NCBI GenBank assembly: GCA_044353165.1
Contig: JBILCM010000008.1
Span: 1-53,782, forward strand
From: JBILCM01 sp044353165
Lineage (GTDB): Bacteria > Bacillota > Bacilli > Paenibacillales > YIM-B00363
DNA length: 53,782 nt
Reading direction: 5' to 3'
Every line of letters begins with the position of its first letter. The stretch's first letter is position 1. A program made the translations under genes and the position numbers. The notes beneath the pieces were generated by a model. It was not told the DNA's origin. It saw only the letters and a program-made list of their open reading frames with translations, and made no database searches. Shown here one piece after another: positions 42,786 to 51,004 of the stretch.

Positions 42786-43734
42786 ATTCCATCCATTCCG
42801 CGTTCTCGTTGCGAAGGAGATATCTGACCATTTGCGTTCCTGGCGATTTATTGTTTTGTTAGGGATCATCTGGTTGACTTGTTTAAGCTCGCTCTATGCT
42901 TCAATTAGCGCCATGCGCAATCTAGATCCTACCGCGGATGAACTGCAATCGTTCGTATTCTTACAGTTATTCACGATTCAAGGGGAAACATTGCCTTCTT
43001 TCATCACGTTTGTTTCATTCTTAGGCCCATTGCTAGGGCTAGGGATGGGTTTTGACGCGGTTTCCAGTGAACGATCCCGAGGGACATTGAGCCGATTGTT
43101 GTCTCAGCCGATTCATCGAGACGATGTATTGAATGCGAAATTTGTGGCAGCGCTGCTTGTGATTACGATCATGTTCTTTGCCCTGGGATTTCTCGTGATG
43201 GCTTGCGGATTAACGATCATCGGCATTCCGCCAACGCCGGAGGAATTGATCCGAATGGTGTTATTCCTTGCAGTCACTGTCGTTTATATCGGCTTCTGGT
43301 TAAACTTATCCATCTGGTTTTCCACTCGGTTTAAACAACCGGCGACCTCCGCATTGACAGGCATAGCGGTATGGATGTTCTACTCCGTATTTTATGGGCT
43401 TATCGTCCGGATGATCGCGAGCGTAACAGCACCCTCGACCGACATGGAGAAGGAGTTGCTTCAACATGCAGGGTTGATCCAAGGGTTGATGCGACTTTCA
43501 CCAAGCCATCTCTATGAAGAAGCAACAACCACGTTGTTGATGCCCGAAGTACGCAACTTAGGTCCATTGTTCATGGAACAGACGATTGGTGCGATCCCGA
43601 ATTCACCATTACCGATCATGCAAAGTTTGTTGCTTGTGTGGCCCCAAATTACAGGGCTGATCGCAGCAACCTTGCTCTGTTTTGCCTTAGCTTATGTGCA
43701 CTTTATGCGCCAAGAAATTCGTGCTCGTTCTTAG
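42778..43734 (+). CDS. ABC-2 type permease
   Basis: 318 residues, about six membrane helices. It has the early motif DHLRSWRFIVLLGIIWLTC, the ABC-2 hallmark FDAVSSERSRGTLSRLLSQPI and a long extracytoplasmic loop before the last helix. With the ATPase it forms an exporter or a membrane-remodelling complex; substrate unknown. The start is ATG 42778, overlapping the ATPase stop by 8 bases, 11 bases after GGAG. It converges on an AraC gene only 5 bases away. Confidence 0.9.
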   Translation: MHKFHPFRVLVAKEISDHLRSWRFIVLLGIIWLTCLSSLYASISAMRNLDPTADELQSFVFLQLFTIQGETLPSFITFVSFLGPLLGLGMGFDAVSSERSRGTLSRLLSQPIHRDDVLNAKFVAALLVITIMFFALGFLVMACGLTIIGIPPTPEELIRMVLFLAVTVVYIGFWLNLSIWFSTRFKQPATSALTGIAVWMFYSVFYGLIVRMIASVTAPSTDMEKELLQHAGLIQGLMRLSPSHLYEEATTTLLMPEVRNLGPLFMEQTIGAIPNSPLPIMQSLLLVWPQITGLIAATLLCFALAYVHFMRQEIRARS

Positions 43735-43739
43735 CATGG

Positions 43740-44576
43740 TCAATAACTGTATAGTGATTCAGATACTCGCGATTTTCTGCGAAATTGACCCGGCGTTTCT
43801 TCCAGTTCTTGCTTAAATAACTTTGCGAAATGGGAAGCGCTCGAGAAGCCGCACGCCATCGCGATGCTTTCCGTCGTTTCATCAGTCTGGGTCAGCATTG
43901 TTTTGGCTTTCTCCATTCGCAGTTGACGCAGCATCAGCATCGGTGTGATCTGATATTGCTTCATAAAAATTCGATCCAAATAATTGGGATGCAGGTGTAA
44001 CCGTTCAGCCAACGTTTCTCTTGTAATTGGGGAAGCGAGATGATGCTGCATATACTCAATCAGGACTTCCATTCGAGGGTCCTGATTTTTTTTGTATCCG
44101 GGTCGAACAGGAGATCCCATCGCATGCCAGTCTTCGATTAGTATTTGCAGCAGCGATGGTATGCCCAAGAGTGCGAATATTCGGTCTGCGGCTTGAGTTT
44201 CCCCTTGTTTCCAATATTGATGAATCGATCGGAACATCATTGCGTAATTTAATGGATCCCTTAATGCAATCGCCGGGTATAGGGGTAGTAGATCGAATAA
44301 TGCTTGATGGGTTGCAACGTTACAATCAAAAAACATATATTGATGTGTGCCTGCTTGTTCATTCTTTTCGTAGAAAGGGATATTCGGCGGGTGTACCATC
44401 ACAATCCCATCTTCTGCACGGTACATGGTGTTGTTTGTGGTCATGTTGACACGGCCCTTTAACACATGACTAATGGTCCAGTAGGGCAAAATTTTGTTTT
44501 TAATATCAAGGGAAGAGTACGTGACCTCTCCGAGTCGAATAATCCGTAATTGAAAGTTGTTCCATTCTACTGTCAA
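43740..44576 (-). CDS. AraC-family regulator, divergent from the five-gene operon
   Basis: 278 residues: N-terminal cupin-like domain (ISHVLKGRVNM, DGIVMVHPPNIPFYE) and C-terminal AraC domain (ITRETLAERLHLHPNYLDRIFMKQ, ESIAMACGFSSASHFAKLFKQELEETPGQFR). The start is probably TTG 44576, 7 bases after GAGGGA; the GTG at 44591 overlaps that ribosome site. It faces away from the PhyH-AKR-creatininase-sulfatase-enolase operon across a 152-base A/T-rich gap, the usual place for its regulator. Confidence 0.92.
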   Translation of the reverse strand: MTVEWNNFQLRIIRLGEVTYSSLDIKNKILPYWTISHVLKGRVNMTTNNTMYRAEDGIVMVHPPNIPFYEKNEQAGTHQYMFFDCNVATHQALFDLLPLYPAIALRDPLNYAMMFRSIHQYWKQGETQAADRIFALLGIPSLLQILIEDWHAMGSPVRPGYKKNQDPRMEVLIEYMQHHLASPITRETLAERLHLHPNYLDRIFMKQYQITPMLMLRQLRMEKAKTMLTQTDETTESIAMACGFSSASHFAKLFKQELEETPGQFRRKSRVSESLYSY

Positions 44577-44728
44577 TTTGTGTTCCCTCACTTTCAAACA
44601 TATTTTATCACAGCTCCAAAAGGTTGAAAATGTATAAGTATTGGTGTAAATCATCTACTGAATAATGTTTTTAATTTATGTATTCTTGTTATAGAAAAAA
44701 TAATATTCATGAAAGGTTGGTTGAAATT

Positions 44729-45499
44729 ATGTTAACAAAGGATCAACTTAAGCATTTTACAGAAGAAGGTTATGTTATATTAGAAGGTGCTTTTAGCGCT
44801 GCTGCAATGGAGAATCTCACCCGCCGGATCGACTATTACGTGGATGAGCATGTGCAAAAAATAGCTGGGGTCGGTGGTGATAACGGGGTCAGCAGGGCCA
44901 AAGAAATAACGTTCACACCCCATCTGGTAAAGAAGGAAGAGGTGTTCCAACAATTCGTTTCACAGCCACTTTTTGTTGAAATAACCACGCAATTGTTAGG
45001 ACCTGATGTTTCACTTTATCATGATCAGGCCGTATACAAGCGTCCTGAGACACACAAAGAGTTTCCTTGGCATCAAGATAATGGATACGGTCTGGTATTA
45101 TCGGAACAATATGTGACGTGTTGGCTTGCGCTGGAGGACGCAACAGTCGAGAACGGCTGTATCTGGGTTAAGCCAGGTACGCATAAAGACGGTGTAGTTA
45201 AACATGAAAAGACACCTATTGGGTGGCAATGTTATCATGGTGAAGATCAAGGGATACCTGTGCCGTTGAAGAAAGGGGACATGGTTGTATTTTCATCCTT
45301 GTTGTTCCATAAGAGCGGTCCGAACGTAAGCAATACGATTCGCAAAGGGTACATTGTGCAATTTTTCCCAACACAAGCCGTGAATGCGCAGACAGGTAAT
45401 CCGTTCAAGAAAATTGCTATCACCAAGAAAGGTGCAGCTCACCTAGACCTTGCTTATTTGGAAGATCAGTCCGATGTTGAAGGACTTGTGAAATCATAA
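44729..45499 (+). CDS. Phytanoyl-CoA dioxygenase (PhyH)-family oxygenase
   Basis: A 256-residue Fe(II)/2-oxoglutarate dioxygenase. The N-terminus FTEEGYVILEGAFS is the family opening, iron ligands are H115-x-D117 (WHQDNGYG) and H194 (LLFHKSGPN), and R205 fits the 2-oxoglutarate-binding Arg. Bacterial PhyH proteins hydroxylate or demethylate small molecules, so the substrate could be a modified sugar or an alkyl ether/ester. It is the first gene of a five-gene operon, and the next gene starts inside its stop (TAATG). The start is ATG 44729, matching the family start; AAAGG is ~13 bases upstream and not ideal. Cytoplasmic. Confidence 0.9.
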   Translation: MLTKDQLKHFTEEGYVILEGAFSAAAMENLTRRIDYYVDEHVQKIAGVGGDNGVSRAKEITFTPHLVKKEEVFQQFVSQPLFVEITTQLLGPDVSLYHDQAVYKRPETHKEFPWHQDNGYGLVLSEQYVTCWLALEDATVENGCIWVKPGTHKDGVVKHEKTPIGWQCYHGEDQGIPVPLKKGDMVVFSSLLFHKSGPNVSNTIRKGYIVQFFPTQAVNAQTGNPFKKIAITKKGAAHLDLAYLEDQSDVEGLVKS

Positions 45500-46455
45500 T
45501 GATCAACGGCTGGGGCGTTTCCAAACTTTGTTATGGGGCTATGGGGTTGAATGGAGCATTCGGTTCTTATTCCGAGCGGGAATTCATAGATTCGATTCAC
45601 TACACGCTTGATCGTGGCATCAACATGATTGACACAGCAAGGGCGTATGGTCACTCGGAGACGATTATTGGTAAAGCACTGAAGGAATGGACGGGCGAAA
45701 AACCTTTCATCGCAACGAAAGTGAAAGCTGCTCCTTCGGGTGGCTGGGGGTTGCCTAGGGAAGTTAAAGAAGCATACCCGCCGGGTGCAATTCGCAATAG
45801 TGTCGAGGCCTCATTACGTGAGCTTGGCGTGGACCAATTGGATCTCATTCAAATGCATCAGTACTGGCCACAATGGAACAGTGAACTGTATTGGTTGGAT
45901 GAGTTAAATGCGCTAAAAAGCGAGGGCAAGGTGCGCTTTATTGGCATCTCGGTGCCGGATCATCGGCATGATCTCGCAATTTCACTTGTACAGCAACGAT
46001 TGATTGATTCAGTGCAAACCATCATCAACATTTTCGATCCATTGGCCCTGGATAGTCTTGTGCCGATCTGCCATGAACACGGTGTTGCGGTATTGGCTCG
46101 GTGTGTGCTGGATGAAGGCGGATTAACGGGTTTTTTGCAGGAGACAACGACGTTCGCTGAACGAGACTTCAGAAATCGGTATTTTGATGCTGTGCCGCGC
46201 CAGATGTACATTGATCGTGTTGAAAGGCTGACACAATTTATTCCTGAACATGCGTCATCATTGGCATCGCTTGCGATCAAATTTGTGCTCAGCCATCCGG
46301 GTATTACGAGTGCTGTGATTTCTATGCATGTTCAAGCCTATGCCCAGCAGAACATCGATTCTTTATCAGAAGCCCCGTTGAACAAGGAAGTTATGGATGA
46401 AATCAGAAAAAAACATCGATGGGTGAGAAATTTTTATGAATCCAAATATTGGTAA
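45499..46455 (+). CDS. Aldo/keto reductase
   Basis: 318 residues of the AKR barrel. The catalytic tetrad is visible: D45 and Y50 (IDTARAYGHSE), K74 (ATKVKA) and H120 (LIQMHQYWPQW). SVPDHRHD and the C-terminal ITSAVISMHVQAY follow family layout. It uses NAD(P)H/NAD(P) on a carbonyl or alcohol; in sugar loci AKRs of this group oxidise aldoses to lactones or reduce keto-sugars. ATG 45499 overlaps the stop of the PhyH gene, and the end overlaps the creatininase-like gene by 20 bases, so tight coupling is expected. Confidence 0.92.
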   Translation: MINGWGVSKLCYGAMGLNGAFGSYSEREFIDSIHYTLDRGINMIDTARAYGHSETIIGKALKEWTGEKPFIATKVKAAPSGGWGLPREVKEAYPPGAIRNSVEASLRELGVDQLDLIQMHQYWPQWNSELYWLDELNALKSEGKVRFIGISVPDHRHDLAISLVQQRLIDSVQTIINIFDPLALDSLVPICHEHGVAVLARCVLDEGGLTGFLQETTTFAERDFRNRYFDAVPRQMYIDRVERLTQFIPEHASSLASLAIKFVLSHPGITSAVISMHVQAYAQQNIDSLSEAPLNKEVMDEIRKKHRWVRNFYESKYW

Positions 46456-47350
46456 AATAAAACAAGATGAAGAAGTGCGTTGGGCGCGACTTCATCCGAA
46501 AGAATGGTTGGTACGTTATCGATCCACTCCCGTTGTTTATTTACCGTTAGGCTTGTGTGAACCACATGGACAAATTAGTGTATTCGGTCTTGATTTGATC
46601 AAGGCCGAGTTTCTATGTGATCAGACGGCTCGCCTTTGGGGAGGCATCGTCGCGCCTTCACTTGGTTATCACATGCACGAAAGCGGATACCACGCGAGAT
46701 GGCTCGAAGAGCAGGTTGCGGAAGTGAATCCTCGAATGACGGGGATGCCTCCTCACGTCATGCTACACTTTTTCTTATACCAACTACGTGCATTCGTGAA
46801 TGCCGGGTTTCAAGCCATTGTTGTGCTAACAGGGCATGCGGGAGGAAATCAAGTTGATTTGCAACGTGCTGCGCAACTGTTCATGAATCGGTTTCCTGTC
46901 CGTATTTGGGTTGGTACAGATGGTGATCTCGTGAAGGGGCAATTTTGTCCCGATCATGCGGGGCAATTCGAAATTTCTCAGCTTATGCATATTGATCCGT
47001 CGCTCATCTGTATGGAGCGAACTGCAGACGAACAAGATCCTCAATTTGGAGGAAAGTTCGCGAGAGCCGACAGTTCTGTGGATGCATCTGCAACGCTCGG
47101 TGCGAGCATTAATGAGGCTTGCATTACACGATTAGGCCAGATTGCTGGCGATTTGGTTAAGGAAGCGGAAAATCTTGAACGTTATTGTGGAATTACTTAC
47201 GATGAGATCGAGCATATTTGGAATGCGTTATATGCAACCAAAGAAGATTGGGTCACAGCGAAACCAAGACCGAATCAACTTGAAGTCACAGCGAATTCCC
47301 AATGGAAACCGTATGAATACCCATATCGTCAATCCCGTAGTGAAGAGTAG
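46436..47350 (+). CDS. Creatininase-family amidohydrolase/lactonase-like protein
   Basis: 304 residues with the creatininase metal set: E42-x-H44 (PLGLCEPHG), D53, the TGHAGGNQVDLQ helix with its His, and downstream acidic residues. The usual GSxEQHG box is altered to GLCEPHG but the ligands remain. Family members open cyclic amides (creatinine), deformylate, or act on lactone-like rings. In this operon, hydrolysis of a sugar lactone or amide is a reasonable guess but not shown. It overlaps the AKR gene by 20 bases and is followed by sulfatase 4 after 11 bases. Confidence 0.85.
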   Translation: MNPNIGKIKQDEEVRWARLHPKEWLVRYRSTPVVYLPLGLCEPHGQISVFGLDLIKAEFLCDQTARLWGGIVAPSLGYHMHESGYHARWLEEQVAEVNPRMTGMPPHVMLHFFLYQLRAFVNAGFQAIVVLTGHAGGNQVDLQRAAQLFMNRFPVRIWVGTDGDLVKGQFCPDHAGQFEISQLMHIDPSLICMERTADEQDPQFGGKFARADSSVDASATLGASINEACITRLGQIAGDLVKEAENLERYCGITYDEIEHIWNALYATKEDWVTAKPRPNQLEVTANSQWKPYEYPYRQSRSEE

Positions 47351-47361
47351 GGGGGCTTGAT

Positions 47362-48804
47362 TTGCAGCCGTTAAACATCATTTTTATCATGACTGACCAA
47401 CACCGTTGTGATCACGTTGGTTTTTATGGGGATACATTTATAGAAACCCCCCATCTCGATCGACTGGCAGAGAGCGCGGCATTCTCAAACTGTCTGTCCG
47501 TAAATCCCATTTGCGCTCCGGCAAGGTCATCCTTATTAACGGGTAAATACAGTCATCAGATTGGCACTTTGGGCATGTCAGGGGATCTGCATCCACAGCA
47601 TCCTACTTATCCGCAAGCATTGCAAAGAGCGGGTTATTACACAGCGGGTATAGGAAAATTTCACTGGCATCAAGGGTGGGAGTGGACAACCCCCAAAGGG
47701 AAGGGACATGACCTCGTCGCGATGAAGCACGAGACGCTTGCTTGTGGCTTCGATCACGTGTGGGAAGTCTCTGGCAAACAGTTGGTTACCCGCAATTATT
47801 GCGAATATGCACAGTTGCTTGATCAGGCCGGTGTGCTTGATGTCTACCGCGATTGGTCGAACGAGTATGGCAGAAATCACGTTGATGTCGCACATCAAAC
47901 GTTCGAGCCAGTCGCTTTCCCATTCGAAGAGAAACTCTATGTAGATATCGCCATTGGCGATCAAGCCGTTCAAGCTCTGGAATTCCGACCAAAAGATAAA
48001 CCTATCTTTATGTTCGTATCGTTCTGTGGGCCGCATCCACCCTATGATGCGCCACAAAAATATCTTGATTTGTATCAAGATGACGAATCTCCAATCATTC
48101 CTGACGATCGCGGTCCGATCTCCGAACAGTCGCAAGCAAGAATACATCGCTTGCGCCGATCTTACAAAGCGATGATTCATGTCATTGATGAGCAGGTCGG
48201 AAGAATCTTAGATACTTTGGAAGCTCAGAACATCCTTGATTCTACAGTGATTTTGTTTACAGCGGATCATGGTGAAATGATGGGCGATCATGGGCGTGTG
48301 CAGAAAGGGTCATTCTACAAATCTTCCGTGAATGTGCCGGCTGCGATCGCGCATCCACATTACAGAGGGCGTAAACAAATCGACAAACCGATTGAATTGA
48401 CCGATTTCACAGCGACGATCTTGGATGTTGCAGGCATCCATCCCCAGGAAGCGTTAAGTCTCAAATGGCCGCACTTCAATAACATTGTGCCGTCCCGATC
48501 ATTACTGCCGCTGCTTTCCGGCAAGGCGGATTCCATTCGGCCTTATGCGTTCTCAGAATGTGCACACCGCGGTGTATGGAATGTAATTCAGAATGAACGT
48601 TGGAAATACGTAAAGTACCTGATTCCCCATCCGGATGAAGGCGGCGTCACGTTCTTGTTTGATCTCATCAACGACCCCTTAGAACTGAAGAACTTAGCTT
48701 CAGATCCTACACATTCCGTAGTGTTACAACAATTAGAACAAGCCCGGAGAGATGTGTTGGACAGCACCCCTGCCGCACAAACGCGTTGGGTACGTACCCT
48801 GTGA
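47362..48804 (+). CDS. Type I sulfatase 4 (Cys-type, CAPAR)
   Basis: 480 residues with IMTDQHRCDHVGFYGD (metal ligands), C51-A-P-A-R55, GKFHWHQ and FTADHGEMMGDHGRVQKGSFY. This subgroup resembles sulfatases and phosphonate-monoester hydrolases with TDQ..DHG..GDHG signatures, so an ester other than sulfate is possible. No signal peptide: cytoplasmic. The start is TTG 47362 after TAGGGGGG; no closer ATG exists. It is the fourth gene of the five-gene operon, which implies that the operon's substrate carries a sulfate (or similar) ester. Confidence 0.92.
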   Translation: MQPLNIIFIMTDQHRCDHVGFYGDTFIETPHLDRLAESAAFSNCLSVNPICAPARSSLLTGKYSHQIGTLGMSGDLHPQHPTYPQALQRAGYYTAGIGKFHWHQGWEWTTPKGKGHDLVAMKHETLACGFDHVWEVSGKQLVTRNYCEYAQLLDQAGVLDVYRDWSNEYGRNHVDVAHQTFEPVAFPFEEKLYVDIAIGDQAVQALEFRPKDKPIFMFVSFCGPHPPYDAPQKYLDLYQDDESPIIPDDRGPISEQSQARIHRLRRSYKAMIHVIDEQVGRILDTLEAQNILDSTVILFTADHGEMMGDHGRVQKGSFYKSSVNVPAAIAHPHYRGRKQIDKPIELTDFTATILDVAGIHPQEALSLKWPHFNNIVPSRSLLPLLSGKADSIRPYAFSECAHRGVWNVIQNERWKYVKYLIPHPDEGGVTFLFDLINDPLELKNLASDPTHSVVLQQLEQARRDVLDSTPAAQTRWVRTL

Positions 48805-48826
48805 ACCCAAGTCAGGAGCAAAGACA

Positions 48827-49948
48827 ATGAAAATTACGACTGTGTCATCGCAAATTGTGAACGTTTCCGAATTAACAAATTGGATTTTTGTTTTCATTGA
48901 GACGGATGAAGGCATTAGTGGCATAGGTGAAGCAACATTAGATGGTTTTGAACATGCTGTATCCCATGCGATTGATCATGAGGCCATTCATTTGATAGGC
49001 AAAGATCCACTACAAACGCGCATACCGCCGATGACAGGATTCGGAGGTATGATTCAAGCTTCTGCCATTTCGGGTTTAGATCAAGCTTTGTGGGATTTGA
49101 AAGGGAAAATTCTGGGCGTTCCCGTGTATCAGTTGTTAGGCGGTGCGATGCGAGAGCGAATTCCAATGTATGCGAATGTGAATCGTGCATGCAAAGACAG
49201 AACGCCAGATGGATTTGCCCAAATCGCAGCCCAAGCAATTTCCTCAGGTTACACAGCAGTGAAGTGTGCGCCTTTTGATGGATATGTATGGCGTGAATCG
49301 ATCGGGAAACACAGCAAGATTGAAGCGGGTATCGAGCGCTTGATGGCAGTCCGGCAAGCCATCGGTGAACAGAATGAACTTCACGTGGAGTGTCATTGGC
49401 GGTTTGACGCCGCGACAGCCATTCAAATTGGACAACGTATTCGAGCGATACGACCATTCTGGTTCGAGGCGCCAATTCGCGAACAACATCCGCGTCTGAT
49501 GCATCAAATCAAAGTGGCCACGGGATTGAATATTGCCGGTGGAGAAATGCAAATCAATCCCGAACAATACGTGCCCCTTCTTCTGGAGCATTCAATGGAT
49601 ATTTACATGCCGGATATTAAGTATATTGGCGGCGTGACGGGGTTAATGAAAGCCGCTGCGGTCATAGAAGCGCATGATCTTTACGTTGCACCGCACAATC
49701 CTAGCGGCCCAGTGGCTACAGCAGCAACGTTGCATGCTGCAGCCGCAATCAACAATCTGCTAACGGTTGAATATCAATTCGGTGAGGCCGACTGGGGGCA
49801 GGAACTTGCCCGCGTCGATGTCCAAATCAAAGATGGCACCGTTACGCTACCCCAAGGGCCAGGTTTTGGAGTTACTTTTGATACTGAATTGGCAAAGAAA
49901 CATCCTTATCAGAAAGTGACTTCCCCGATTCAACATCATCGCTTCTAA
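48827..49948 (+). CDS. Enolase-superfamily (mandelate racemase subgroup) dehydratase
   Basis: 373 residues. The capping domain starts MKITTVSSQIVNV. In the barrel, K146 (YTAVKCAPF) fits the strand-2 base, E189 (HVECHWRF), E214 (FWFEAPI) and E240 (AGGEMQ) the metal ligands, D263 and H290 (MPDIKYIGG, APHNPSGP) the His-Asp dyad. Glu instead of the usual Asp at the first ligand and the CHWRF box separate it from DgoD. It probably dehydrates or cyclo-isomerises a sugar acid, perhaps the acid made by the AKR and lactonase-like steps. The start is ATG 48827 with AGGAG. Its 3' end overlaps the next AraC gene, on the other strand, by 77 bases. Confidence 0.9.
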   Translation: MKITTVSSQIVNVSELTNWIFVFIETDEGISGIGEATLDGFEHAVSHAIDHEAIHLIGKDPLQTRIPPMTGFGGMIQASAISGLDQALWDLKGKILGVPVYQLLGGAMRERIPMYANVNRACKDRTPDGFAQIAAQAISSGYTAVKCAPFDGYVWRESIGKHSKIEAGIERLMAVRQAIGEQNELHVECHWRFDAATAIQIGQRIRAIRPFWFEAPIREQHPRLMHQIKVATGLNIAGGEMQINPEQYVPLLLEHSMDIYMPDIKYIGGVTGLMKAAAVIEAHDLYVAPHNPSGPVATAATLHAAAAINNLLTVEYQFGEADWGQELARVDVQIKDGTVTLPQGPGFGVTFDTELAKKHPYQKVTSPIQHHRF

Positions 49949-50816
49949 CGGAACTGTCGTTCTTGCGATAAGCTTTAGGCGTTGTTCCTGTTATACGTTT
50001 GAAAATTCTGTGGAAGTGAGCCATACTTTCAAATCCGCATCGCTCCGCAATTTGGGCGATGCTATTTTCTGTTTGCGCGAGCAATTCTTTCGCATGCACC
50101 ACACGTTTGGCATGGACATAGTCGGTTACATTCATGCCAGTCTGTTGCTTAAACACGCGGGAAAAATGTGCAGGTGAAACAGACACTGCGCGGGCCAAAG
50201 ATGCCGAATGCAGCTGTTGTCCGATTCGTTCGTCGATCAGACGCAACGCTTCACGAATCCACGGGGGCGTCACGTGATAACTGGAATGCGCCACAAAAGC
50301 TGAAACTTTCTGTGCATGTCGATTCAGATTTAGTAACCATTCACACAAATATATCCGAATGGCTTCTTGATATCCGTTGTTTTGCATCGACCATTCCTCA
50401 TGTATTTTCGCCAAAAAACCCTCTGTAATTATTTTTAAGCTGGTCGTCAATGGCATTATATATTTTTTATCTCTTTTGGCATGAATAAAACATTGCAGGT
50501 GATGATAACTTTCTTCAAATAAGTTCGTTCCTACAAGTGTAGGTGCAAAAAATATCGCAGTGGAGACGATAGGTTGAACATCATCGGGTAAAGAGCGATG
50601 AATAGTATTACCAGGAATGAGAAACAGATCCCCCTGTTGTTTGTTGTAAATACACTGATCGATGAAAAATGTACCGCCACCATCATGAATATATACGAGT
50701 TCATAACGATCGTGGAGGTGTTGGGGGAGTTCGTTATGAGAAGTTCTTGTCATCTGGTAATTCATGTCAAAAGGGAAGTGAGGATCCCCGAAGAACGGCT
50801 TGCGCATGGCATGCAT
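49872..50816 (-). CDS. AraC-family regulator with C-terminal tail inside the enolase gene
   Basis: 314 residues: cupin-type N-domain (ELPQHLHDRYELVYIHDGGG, LFLIPGNTIH) and a C-terminal AraC domain (LASLARAVSVSPAHFSRVFKQQTG-like helices; SIAQIAERCGFESMAHFHRIFKR). Normal AraC proteins end near KAYRKN; here ~25 further residues lie entirely within the overlapping end of the enolase gene, probably a gained tail. The start is ATG 50816, about 10 bases after AGGTGAG; a GTG at 50831 overlaps that site. It is divergent from the zinc alcohol dehydrogenase gene across 188 bases and so likely controls it. Confidence 0.9.
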   Translation of the reverse strand: MHAMRKPFFGDPHFPFDMNYQMTRTSHNELPQHLHDRYELVYIHDGGGTFFIDQCIYNKQQGDLFLIPGNTIHRSLPDDVQPIVSTAIFFAPTLVGTNLFEESYHHLQCFIHAKRDKKYIMPLTTSLKIITEGFLAKIHEEWSMQNNGYQEAIRIYLCEWLLNLNRHAQKVSAFVAHSSYHVTPPWIREALRLIDERIGQQLHSASLARAVSVSPAHFSRVFKQQTGMNVTDYVHAKRVVHAKELLAQTENSIAQIAERCGFESMAHFHRIFKRITGTTPKAYRKNDSSVRSDDVESGKSLSDKDVSLPIQYQK

Positions 50817-51004
50817 TAGATTTATACTCACCTGTTTCTTTCGAATGCGTTTGCTTTCTTTACGGATATTATAAAACTCTTGATGGATGATTGCATAGCA
50901 AAAAAAGATACAAAAAAACAAAAAATGTTGATTTCATATCGAATGAAGTACGTTAGAATAAGTGTAACACATTAAAAAAATGTAATGAGGAGAGATGGAG
51001 TCTA

